From Bolinopsis microptera (Eukaryota > Ctenophora > Tentaculata > Lobata > Bolinopsidae), in the NCBI RefSeq assembly GCF_026151205.1, contig NC_087078.1, forward strand, positions 8,198,675-8,262,674: 64,000 nucleotides of DNA, read 5' to 3'. Below are positions 1 to 12,900 of this stretch, one piece after another. A program made the position numbers and the translations under genes. The stretch's first letter is position 1. Every line of letters starts with the position of its first letter. The notes under the pieces are model-generated. The model worked only from the letters and a program-made list of their open reading frames with translations, was not told where the DNA came from and did not search any database.

Positions 1-79
1 AGCTTGTCATCTATGTTTATCTTCATATCATATGATATAATAACGTTGATGAAATGATAAATTAATCGAATCTTCTCAG

Positions 80-3000
80 GCCAAGAAGAGTAAAGAAAAT
101 GACGAGTTCGCTGCTGCGCTGGCAGAAGCAGGAGTAATCATGGCAGAAGATTATCCAGAGGAAAAAAAGGTATGGAATCAGCTTTATTATAGTCGGTGGA
201 AAACTTGTTAATCAGTTGTTCTAAAGTTTAGATTCAATCAGCAGGAAACGATTAGCTACGTGCAACTTATACCATTCCCTTTTTCACGCCTAACTTCTCT
301 CTTTTCAGTCTAAAAAGAAGAAAAAGAAGAAAGCAGCAGCCGCAACGGAAGAAATAGCTCCTGAAGAAGAAGGAACATCAGCATCTGTAGCTGAGACCCC
401 CAAAGCGGAAGTAGCTCCAGTCGAGGTGGTACCTGCTCAACCTGCAGTTGAGGAGACCAAGCCTGAAGAGACAAAACCAAATGAGGAGCAGGCTGAAGAG
501 AAGAAATCTGAGGGAGAGGAAGGAGAGGAGGCGGAGGAGGGGGAGGAAACTGGTTTGTTATATTACCTCCTCGTTCATTATTTCGCATATTTTGTACTTT
601 AGTTTCGTGGAGTAGTTGTTTCCTTGCCTTCCCTAAGCAAATTTATAAATAATTGGTAATAAATCTTTACAGGGGCAAAGAAAAAGAAGAAAAAGAAGAA
701 GAAGAAGGGAGCAGCCGCAGAAGTAGAAAAGAAACCAACTGCTCATGCTCGACGACTTAAAGAGCATCTTGACATGATGAAGGCTCAAGAGGTAAAATCC
801 GTTTACTTGATAATGGTGTCCATCACTGTTACATCATTACCAAATCTGGCATAAAATTAGTCATATGAAATCATCTACACATTTTCCCTGCACCTCTGTA
901 CTGACACAGTGAAATATGCACCAATCTCGACAATTTTATGTGACTGAAATTCTAACAGGAAGAACAAAAACGTCAAGAAGAAGAAGCAGATAAAGAAGCT
1001 GATAGGTTAGAAGAGGAGAGACTTGAGAAGATAAGACTCGAGGAAGAAAGAAAACAGCGGAGAAAAGAGAAAGAAAAGGAACGCAAGGTGAGGCTGGTTT
1101 AATTTGAAGATAAGAGAAGCTTTACCATGGTGTCATATAATGGGATTTAATACTGTGGGTACTTTGGACCATGGCATTATAAGCATTGAAAGATCATATC
1201 TGATACCTAAGTGAACAAAGGTTCGTTTTTTTAGGAGAGAAGAAAGAAGGAAGGAACATGGCTGACGAAAGCTGAGCGAGAGAAGCGAGACAAAGCTCAA
1301 GCTGCTCTAGAAGTTATGAAACAGCAGGGCATTATCGTAAGTTTCTTATAATTACTTCATAATGACCTTCCTAGTCCCCACTCCCTAGTCCCTAGTTTTC
1401 AGTTTTTCAGATAAAAATAATTAGCTCTTTATACTCACTTTGTATAAGTTAAAATATGCCACCTACCAAGGTCCCTCTTAAAACCAACCTAAGATCTGTA
1501 TACATTTATTTAATGTGGCATTTTTTCCGTTAAATTTTGATATCGGTAGAGTTAATCTAATTGTATGTCACATTTAAGCTGAGTGGAATGCCATCATCAT
1601 AATTACTCTATCGTGAAGCAAGTAATACAACTTTCGTTCAAAATAAGCAAAACACTAAAACAGGTAGCATAGAATAGACAACCTGCTTGAAATGCAGATT
1701 CCCTCTTAAAACGGTGACTTTTAATCTGATTGACTTATAATTATGTTATATACATTGCATCAAGATCTATAATGTGTCCATGCAGTAATTTTTCAAATAC
1801 TAAGGTACCGGGTCAAGAAATAGCAGCACAAAATGACGGTAAACCAGCTGGTAAAGTGAGATACGGGAACAGGCAGCGAAAAAAGAAGTCTCAGCAACAG
1901 GTAACTCTTGTAAGTTAACCGTTCGGACATTTAAGTCTCGAAATATTCTGGCATATTCATATTGTTGAGCTCTTCGTGATAAAAGAGGCGTCTTAGTGTA
2001 ATTTCGGTCCATGGTAATTTGGAATAAATGGAACACGCGGAGGTGTAATGAATATTTAAAGTTTCTGCTGAATGCAGTTTAAATTTAGCGCGAAACGCGC
2101 GCGCACATGATAAGCACATTTGAATATTGCATCACTTACTCACAACTGGCCCTTAGAGGTGTGCCAGCTACACTTAACATGTTAAGATGACTTATTACCT
2201 TCGAGGTTTGGACCATGGATCTCCATCGGGAATGTGTCACCAATTTGAACATTACATCCCTGTGTCCCCTGCGACCCCTATTTTGTACCTTAGGCTGAAC
2301 CAAGTAAAGGGGTGCTATAAAGTCAGAGAGTGGGATAATTTACAATGCGGTGACACTTATTGCTCAACCAAAAGTCTGACTACCAAAGTTCGAGAGGAGG
2401 TATCAGGAAGTGTTTGTGGGTTTCGTGAAATTGAGATTGGGTAGTTGAAGATTCCAAGATCCTGTCTAGTCCAAAATCAGAATTAAAGCTTCCAAAAAGT
2501 TTTTGGCTCAATGCAGATGATATGTTGAAGATTACCGGACTCAGAGACTGTCAAGAAAATATTCTGCGTAGTATTCAATTCTTCTCAGGCGAAATTGAAG
2601 CCCTACACAAGGACTGAAATTATCTAAAATTTAAGTCATAAAGGTGCAATTCAAAATTTAGGCGTTGAATAAATTAAGACGTTTAACAGCCCAAAACTCG
2701 TCGGACAAAAGTCGTGTTACCCCTCAAACTATGGGCTCGTCCAGAATGTTTCTATGCTTTTTGGTGTTCTACGCCTATCCCATATATTTTAAAACAGCAA
2801 AATAAACAGAGGAAAGGCAACAAATAAATTCTACTTGTTTTGGCTGCAAAACAGGCAGAGTCTCGCTTTGTCTCAATCTCCTGGCACGGTTGCAGTTCCA
2901 TGAAACTATTGAGACAGGTGAACTGGTAGGAGGTGGCGCTGTTGTGCTCCCTAGCCTCGTATCCGGGATTGCAAGCTACAGTAATGTTACTTCCGGGTAG

Positions 3001-3945
3001 GAAGAATGGAGCCGATGTTTTTGTCCATATCGTTGCGTTTTCTATCTTCATATCTTTGTCACATGGTCCTTTGTACTGTTCAAGGGTGTCAAATATCAGG
3101 TCTTGTAGAAACTTTATGATGTTACCACCTTTTCCCAAATCGAAGGACCAATACTTGTAGGTGGTATCCGGTGGCGTAGTCCATTTTGTTATCATCTCAA
3201 GGTATTGGTAGACGACGTTTGTGCAGTTAACTAGTACAGCGACAACTTCAGAGCCAGATATTAAGACGTGTATGCACTGTTCTGATTCTATATGCTTGAT
3301 TCTGACATGAACAGAGTCCTTCCATCGCACCATCCAAAGTGATGTTTTGAGGCATGCTCCCCATTCTAGAGCGTTCTTTTCACTTACTCCTAAACATTTC
3401 CCCGTACTTCCTTTCTTTATCAGTACATTTAGATGTACTGGGTGTTTCCCCTTTCCTTCCGAGCCTGTCTCAATACTCTCAATTATCAGTCCTCGATAGT
3501 TCAGCAATCTTTTTACAGCCATGATGCAGCTGGAATTCCCAAGAGCGCGAGCGGGGATTTTGTCTTTAGATAGAGCCACAGGAGTATCCACCATGGAGCA
3601 CAGCAGAGTTTGGGAGTTGTAGGCTAAGAAGTTGCAGTCGTCAGAATACTGGCAGTACTCTTCGCACTGCTGCAAGGAACCAGCAGGAAAATGGTTCTTC
3701 GGAGATTCATCACAGCACTCCATCTCCCTCGTCTGATAGCATGAGTCCATCTGAGCTTCAAAAAATTCGTTCTCTGAGGTGGTGTTAGTGCTGGAATTTG
3801 CTAAACCACGCTGTGCCACATTTCCAACAATCAGGAGGAGGAGAAATTGCAGGGATTGATATCTTCTCATTTTCCTTGTGTGTGAAGATAGTTAACAGAG
3901 AGAATAGAGATTAGAGGATCACTTCTTAATTCACGGACTAGTTAA

Positions 3946-3986
<41 letters not shown>

Positions 3987-6900
3987 CTGTCCAGCCTGAA
4001 ATTTTTGTGAAACTTGATTCTGACAAAGCAGTTGACCAAAAAGGGGGTCCCGCACTCCAACCGCCCACTGGTGCCCGCAGTGCAGTCACGCTCATATTTG
4101 AGCCCAATTTGGCCAAATCACCTTACCATGCCCAAAACCCAGATTTTAGGTGTTCTACGTGTAGCTAGTGGTCCCCTGAACTCGTATATGAATCTTCATC
4201 CAGATTAGACAAAAATTACTGAGTTATGAGCCAAAAACCATATGCCCATATTTGGGCATACGCGCCAAATTTGATAGATTTCGGGCCATAAATTGGTCAA
4301 ATATTAATATTTTTGAATAAAATCAACTTTAAATAAAAGGTAAGCCTAAACTATACATTCTCTGAGATATATAATTTAATATAATTTATAGAAATGTGGA
4401 AACTAAGGCCAAAAGACCACTAAAAATGAAGAAAACTGCGATTTTCGCGAAAGTGACTTTACCAAAAAGCCTAAGGCTTTTTCATTTTCCCATGAAATTT
4501 TCAGGTTAGGTTCAAAATCGTCTCAGGACCTTATCTTTTACCCCGGACTTTTGATTTAGGCTTGTTTATAAATTTGGCGGCCAAAAAAAATTGTTGCACA
4601 AAAACATGTTTTTTGGCCGCGATATGTTTTTAAAGGTCTAAATCAAAAATCCAGGGTAAAAGATAAGGTCCTGAGACGATTTTGAACCTAACCTGAAAAT
4701 TTTTTGGGAAAATAAATAAATAGCAAGTTCCTGACGTCTGGCTGACGATCCTAGCGGCTGTTACAAAAATGGGATAAATGTACTTCACAAAAGGTGAAGT
4801 GCGAACTAATTTAAATTCGTGATCGAGTAGCCTTTGTCTTAAAAAATATATTCATGAATTCTAGTATGACACACACTCTTATCTAGTAGGACCACTGAAT
4901 TTCGCCAAAATCTCTTCTGTCGATCTTCTTCAACAGATTGAACTACTTAAGGTAGGAAAAAAAAAGAAAAAAAAAAGTGTGCGGGATCCATGGTTGCATG
5001 TTGAATTAAGTGTTCATTGGTACAATATTATAGTTCGGCAGAGTCGAACTTAATGGTTTTTTCGAAATACAGTACGTGTCGAACTAGAGTACATCTACGG
5101 AAGAGAGTGATTAAGAATCTGTCAGCAACGGCAATGCTCATTCCAGAAAAGTTACAGTGCATTATTCTAACTTATATAATTCTATGCGCCATAGTTGCTT
5201 GTCGACATTTTATGTAAAACACGGTCATATTATATGGGCAATGTCGTAGCTGAACAAAACAACAATTTTTTTTGCCTCTGAAACTTAACAAAGCTTTTAA
5301 ATATACTTTTAAAATAAATCATTAAAAATTCTGCACCATAGTTGCATGACGATGGTAATCATCCGTTATTTGTAAAAAAAATGCATTATTTATTTATAGT
5401 TTTAGAAATGGAATAATTATAGGGCGTTGGTAATCTTTTTCGAAATGGGAAAGATTCAACTTTTTATTAGAATTCGTGTGAAACAAAAGGAGTTTACAGG
5501 GTCCAGCCAATGGATTGGTTACTTGGGGGGATCTTCACTTTCTTTCATTGCAGCAGTCCCCAACAATCTATTTAAAACACAGATCCAAGCGTCTCTTGCA
5601 AGTTATCATAACTAAGAAGCGTCGATGCGTTCGAACGGTCTCTTCAAAATACGATTGAAAATCCCTAAAAAACAGGATATATCTTTCCGAAAGACACGTT
5701 CATGCCTCCATATTCATCCCAAATTAAAAGTTTTAAACTATTACCTAACTGGTAAGTTAGAAGCACACTTCTAAAATCGGACCCATTTCCAGGAGGAAAA
5801 GATCGCGGAGGCGATGGACGACAAGAAGGCAACCCCTCCACCCCCTCCAGAAGACCTGAAAATAGCACCGACTGACAGTTGGGAACTGCTGGATACTCCT
5901 AAAGACGAGTCAGTTGATGAAGCCTGGGACGTCTCTGACTCCGGTGAGTTGTATAAATGAGTTTTATAAATCACGCTTTTATTTATAATAGATCACGCTA
6001 AAATATTCAGAATCCATTAAAAAATTATTTTTTGTTTACTTACTTCTTTCTAACCAAGATGTTAGCGCTCGAATTTTAGTTGTTCATTTATTGGATCTTT
6101 AAGATTTTAAAGATCCAATATCAATCATTTAATTCGATGTGGTTATACATATTAATGGTCGACGACCTGCAAATAAAACCTTAGTAGGAATAAATACCAT
6201 CATGTGCTGCACACTTCACAGTGGCCGCATCGGCTTCCATTGCAACATAATCACTCCTTATAACAGTATTTTAACTTGTAGAGGTAATACCTACTGAAAA
6301 AGAAGAAGTGAAGAAAGTAGAGGCGATAGAAGAAGAAGAAGTGGCCGAAGAAGAGGAGGAAGAAGAAGAGGATGAGGGTGAAGAGAGTGAGGTATCCAAA
6401 TTATTTAGAATTTATTGATTCAACTCAAATACTCGAAAAACATAAGTTTCTTTTTTTCTGTTGGGTTTTAAATGTAAAACTTCTTGGACGGTATTTTAGT
6501 ATTTGACACACCGTATCGAATATCGCTACATTAGAAGTAGATTTTAAGAAACTTCCAATTTTTGGAGAAATCAACTTTCCAAATAATCATATCAGAAATT
6601 CTTTTTTTATATTCAAACTTAGTTTGAAGTATTGTATTTCTTAAGTTAGTTTTCCTTAATCTTCATTTGGAACATTTCAAACTTGTGACTTCACAACTTG
6701 GTCACCATCCTAGGAGGAAGAAGACGAAGAAGAGGAAGATGATGAAGAAAGTGGAGACAGCGACTCCAGTAACGACGAGTTATCTGTTCGAGACAGGATC
6801 ACAGCACGTGCAGTGCGCGCTGAACGCGCTAAGGACCCCAACGTGCTGCGCGCACCTATTTTCTGCGTACTCGGTCATGTGGATACAGGCAAAACTACCA

Positions 6901-9900
6901 TCCTAGATAAGCTTCGTCGGACTAACGTGCAGGTTAACATTCCACCCTTGAAATAACTTGTCCTTATGTTCAATACAATGTTGAGTTGATACATCCGAAG
7001 GCTGCGTGATTTATACAATTCCACTCCATTTTCACGCTATTTAATTATTAACCCTCTTCATTTTTACGCTATTTAATTTGTATTCTCATGTGAGTTTGAA
7101 TAAAACGAGTATTTGATTTGTGTTGAACTGTAATAATTTTCTGACTTATAATTTTATAATTTCTTGACATTCAGGAGGGCGAAGCTGGCGGGATCACACA
7201 GCAGATAGGAGCAACAAATGTTCCGATTGATAACATAATCAAGGAATGTGCTCATCTGGAAATGCCTGAGTTGAAAATACCCGGCATGCTGATCATAGAT
7301 ACTCCTGGCCACGAATCTTTCAGGTGAGTTTCGATTATAATTATTTCTGTTAATGTTTTTTAAGGTGTTGATTTTTAAATTTCCTCCATCCAATTAACAA
7401 CTGCAAATTTCACATAAATATAACACATTATAAGAACAATCGAACGTTATTTAGAAACATTAATGTCAAAATTAAAATGCCTAAGTAAGTAAATCATTTA
7501 CGTTAAACTAATTTCTGTATCGACCTAAATAACAGATTACTTAATTTATAAAATAAGAAAAAGAGCAAAGTTAATTTGAACACCACATTTCTAAATGCTA
7601 GCAAAATAACGTACTTATCAAAATGTCAAAATCATAAAGTTTAAAGATTGTTGGAAGGGGGTAGGTTATTACTCAAAGCTTATGGTTGGCTTGTGAAGGG
7701 TGGAAGGGGGGGAGGGGGGGGGGGTCATTCGGCTTCCGTATCGTGTGAACGATCCCAATCATCTTCGAATAAAGAAACCTTCGGAAACTTTTTATTGTTA
7801 GTGCGTAAATAAAGAAATTAGACATAACGTTCAAAGTCGAGAAAAAATAAGCTATTCTATGCAAATGAAATAGAAACGTGCCTGCTGGATCTGCTTTGAT
7901 AAAACTTTTACCGATGAAATAAACTGACAGAGGTATGACCGAGATGACAAATAAAATTGCCGTCAATGCAACAGTAAGAGCCCCTTGCCAGGGATCATTT
8001 CCTCCCACCCGTTTTGCTGATTTCCTGGCTACAGAAAGGTACTTCAGAGTGGGAATTGTGGTTCCGATAATAAAAAGGATTGGAACAAAACTTGCTGTGA
8101 AGGCACAAATGAGCTTTAGCTTTCTCCGAGTGTTATCTTTTATTATAAGAGTACAAAAATAAATCTTGTAGTTGAAGTGTGCGTTGCCTGTGTCTATGAT
8201 GTAGAATATAAGGGAATACATGGTACACAAGATCCAGATTGCGCAGCATATCAAATGAGCCTTTATCCTGTCCCAGTTCGCTGCCCGGAGAGGAAGCTTT
8301 AGCACCAAAAGTTTTGATGTTGTCAACATTGCGACGAGAAATGTGGTTGCCGGGAAAATCATTTCAATAGCATGAGCTGTAATATGACATAAAGGATCTC
8401 CTAGCACCCACGAATTTGCCAGCAATGAGATTATCCTGGGCAAGATATTAGAGATAGCAAATATTATATCCGCCGCGGCTATGTGTTGGATTACTGTTAC
8501 TATGAATCTATGGATTTTGAAAGCCCCTTTTTGAAAAGATCCATAGAGTATTAGAGTGTCACCGAAAAGAGCCAATAAAAACACAATAAGATGATAGGCA
8601 GTCCATGAGTATCTCTCTGTGTTGCCTTGCATCCCATATACAGAATAGTTGCTTGAATTAATCATCGAAGATTCCAGTCCTTCCGACTGTTCAGTCGTGT
8701 AATCTGAAGAAACGAATGAAAATGGTACTGGCTTCTGTTTTACTATGATGCCATCAGGCCACAATATTGAATAAAATAGAGCAAATTTCAGTAAGTATGA
8801 GCTAACAATGCAGAATATACAAGGTCACTCCTACGGAACACCTGCCTCAGTTCTACTACTAGTAGTAGTAGTCGCTGTGATTATCAAAAAACTATTCTAG
8901 AACTTACATGATAACATAGAGAATTAATTACTTGAACCAGTACTTTAAGTGTCGGGCCGGTGTCTGCGACCAGATGTTAGGCTCATAACTGTGGGCTGCG
9001 TAATACGTTAAATAGTTATTTAGCATACTTTATTACTGTATATTGTATAATACATAATAATATGTTGAGTTACGGCGATGAGACTGAGAGCTAGGTACAA
9101 ATAGTTAATAGATTATTAGTTCATTCGTCGATCGCAAATTTTGTCATCCATCGAACTTAATAAATGAAATATTAATGTAATAGATGTTGGGCAATCACTC
9201 TGGGAAGTATTCCGTCAATCGACTCCAGAGGCAACATTTAATTGTGATTCTCTTTAAGCTGTGACTTGTAAGGGTACAATCCTCGCGTTGGAATCATTGG
9301 AATGTTTATCTACTCACCAAAGAAATTTGGTGTCCTTTTACCCAAAATGACAAATTTATACCAATACATCGGGATTCTCAATTCTCAAAATGGAATCATC
9401 GGTATATATTTTGCAAGTTGGTACTTCTTCCCCTTCCTTCGGTTAATGACGAGGGGAGGCGGGATATTCGGCTGAATTCGGTTCCGGCTTTGATATCCGG
9501 TTACGACTCCAGTACAATCTAAAACTTTGAGATGATAAATGTAACCAAGCTTGAAAGTTGTACCAATTGATAAAATAATGAATAATATTGATTAAATTGT
9601 TCCACTGTTCTTCATCGGGGTTTCCACCTTTATTTCAATAATACTTATTTTCGCTTCTTCCGTGTCCTACAGGGGTTCTCAAAGTTGCTTCTTCTTTCTA
9701 TGCGGCATATCAGACAGGTGTTTGATGATTTCCAGGACTGTTCTTGTCTACTCTTCGCTGGTTTTGTGAACCTGCTGAAAGGAAGTTTGGTTAGCAAGTG
9801 AAAATATAATAGATCCCATAGGTCTGATAGACAGTAAGAACTAAGAAGTTGCCGCAATTTTAGTTCACTGTTGTCGAGTTCTAAATCTTTCTATGTAAAA

Positions 9901-12900
9901 ATATCAATAAAGCTGATTTCATTCTCTTAATTAATGGTCTCATAACACTGAGTTTTCTACCTGTCATATTATTTCTTGGAGTTAGCAGAAATACTCGGGC
10001 GATTGACAAGGCCTTCGAATGAAGAAACCCTCGGAAACTCTTTATTGTCAGTGTGTAAATAAAGAAATTGGACATGACGTTGATTAGGGTGAAAAAATAA
10101 GCTATTCTACGCAAATGAAATAGAAACGGGCCTGTTAGATCCCCTTTAACGAAACTTTTACCGATGAAATAAACTGACATCGGTGTGACCGAGATGACAA
10201 ATAAAATTGCCGTCAATGCAACAGTAAGAGCCCCTTGCCAGGGATCATTTCCTCCGACCCGTTTTGCTGATTTCCTGGCTACAGAAAGGTACTTCAGAGT
10301 GGGGATTGTAGTTCCGATGATAACAAGCATAGGAGCAACACTAGAAATAAAGGAAAGAACAAGTTTAATCAGTTTCCAAGTGTTATCGTTGAAAACGAGG
10401 TTGCAGGAATAAATCTCGTAATTGAACATTACGTCATCACTATCTACCATGAAAAAGAACAAGGTATACACTGGAGATAAAATCCAGGCGATACTGCATA
10501 TCAAATGAGTCTTTGTCTTGTCCCAACTCGCTGCACGGAGAGGAAACTTAAGCACCATAAGTTTTGATGTTGTCATCACCGCGATCAGGCATGTGGCCTG
10601 TGGGAAAAGGATGCCAATGGAGTGAGCCGTAATGCTGCACAAAGCATCTCCAAGCACCCAGGCGTTCGCTACCAGAGATATGATTCTGGGGAGGATAAGA
10701 GAAATAGCAATCACTATATCAACTACCGCAATATGCTGGACGACTGTGACTATGAGCTTGTTGATTTTAAAAGCGTTTTTATGGAAGGAAGCATAGAGTA
10801 TGAGGGAATCTCCGATGAAGGAAGATAGGAACACAGTCAGATGGTACGTAACCCAGGAGTATCTCTCTGCATTGTTGTGAATTACAAATAAAGTGTAGTC
10901 ACTCGAATTCGTCATCAGTCACTTCAGTGAATTCGGTTTAAATAGTTTCTCTCTCGTCTTTCTCGCTGGCGGCGAATGTAACTAGTGCGACTTCAAAATG
11001 CACTATAAGCTTTGTGCAGATAGCAAAAACGGCAATACACAACAAATCGTCGACAGTTCGGGTCAGTTGTTAACTAAAATCTAAGGTTACAGTTATGTAT
11101 AAGATGTTCAAAAACACGTTCTGTATTCTGTGACACAAAAAATAGAATACAATAGGAAAGGAAATTCACCTTCAAAGTTGGTTATGAGTACTGAAGACTG
11201 TGTAGTGTACTTAGATAATTTCATAATCTATTTTGGCTACGGCCATAAGAAACATGATAAGATGGTCTGGCCATATTATCATATTTCTTGTTAATATGGT
11301 CATAATGATATAATATTAAAAACAGCCAAAACCAGTAATCGACCGGGATTCCCGGCGCCGTGAAATCCCGGCACCGGGGGAGCTATTTCTTCCCGGCCCC
11401 GGCCCCGGCCGATTTTCAATTTTTGCCGGGAATTTGGCCGGGAATTTTTGATCGAAATCGGCCTAAAACTTTCATATAAATCTTAAAAAACAAAATTATC
11501 TTACCAAAATATATATGAAATCTAATTACCTTCTAAACTGTTCAATTGATACGAACATTATATTGTCATGTAAAAATAAGTTCAGATCCTAAGTCCTGAA
11601 AAGTTCTAACTTGGCCGTGGATTTATTAAATTCACGGCCCCGGCCCCGGCCAAATTCCAGTACGGCCAATTCCCGGCCCCGGCAAAATTTGGACATTCCC
11701 GGCCCCGGCCCCGGCCAAATCCTACCCCCGGTCGTTTACTGGCCAAAACTTGAGTTGTGATGAAAATATACATCACCATCTGTATCGTGTTCTCCGTCCT
11801 CTAATCAGCAAGTACAGCTATATTTCTGCTAAATAAACTATAAAGTATGGTAACAGAATTTTTCGATTTCGACCGAAAGACGATGAAAATGATGCCCATT
11901 TTGCTCATTTATTCCTCAAGTTTGGTCAAATGGGCATCCATGGGGTTGCCCCCCCCCCCCCCCACCAGGGACAAAAGAAAATCGCGATTATTTTGGCCAA
12001 AAATCGCGATACCGCGACAAGCCAAACAGACGACATATAAAATTTGTCGCAAAGAATGGGAAAAATCGCGATCCCGAACATGCCGCGATTTCCTTTTGTC
12101 CCTGCCCCCCACGGCTACTGTGGTACTTCTGCCAAATTGTTATTTACTCCATTCGTTTTTTAACCGTTATTTATAATTTCAGTAACCTACGATCACGAGG
12201 AAGTTCGTTGTGTGACATGGCAGTGTTAGTTGTGGACATTATGCACGGTTTAGAACAACAAACTATTGAGTCTCTCAACTTGCTGAAGAAGAGACGTACT
12301 CCCTTCATCATCGCGCTCAACAAGGTTCATTTTAATTGTCATAAATTAATTTTATTATAAAAGAATATGTATCTCAAGCTCATGTCAGTAGTGAGTAGTG
12401 AGTACCTGACATAAAATGTTCCGGAGAAAAGTCACTCCCGTTCTTAATATTATCTTGTCTTGGATTTTCCGGTGTGAAATAAAATGTTGGTGTAAATTGA
12501 CAATATTGCGCAATCTCAATCACCGATAACTTGGAAACACACTTTCCGTCTAACAAACTTTCATGTACAGATAGATCGTCTTTACGAGTGGAAGATAATG
12601 AACAAGATACCTGTCGAGGAGGCGATAAAGAAACAGAAGAAGATAACACGTGACGAATTTGAAGACCGCTCAAAACAGACCATGTTGCAGATAGCAGAGA
12701 ACGGGCTGAACGCTAAACTTTTCTACGAGAATCCTGATGTCAAGACCTATATTTCTGTTGTGCCGGTAATTATTATCAATAATTGCTTTTTTAATTTTTT
12801 AACAGTTTAATATCACCAAGTGATGACAGGCAGTGCTTTTCAAATATAATTTTCCAGCGCGAGCGTAGTTCATCTTATTCTTGTTATATTTTCCACTTAA

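Noticed and set aside
310-588. Pro/Leu-rich - strand frame at the left end
   Set aside because: It is the antisense of the Glu/Lys-rich EIF5B exon 309-552.
5017-5217. Short + strand ORF in an EIF5B intron
   Set aside because: There is no motif, no splice context and no paralogue; length is within chance for AT-rich intron.
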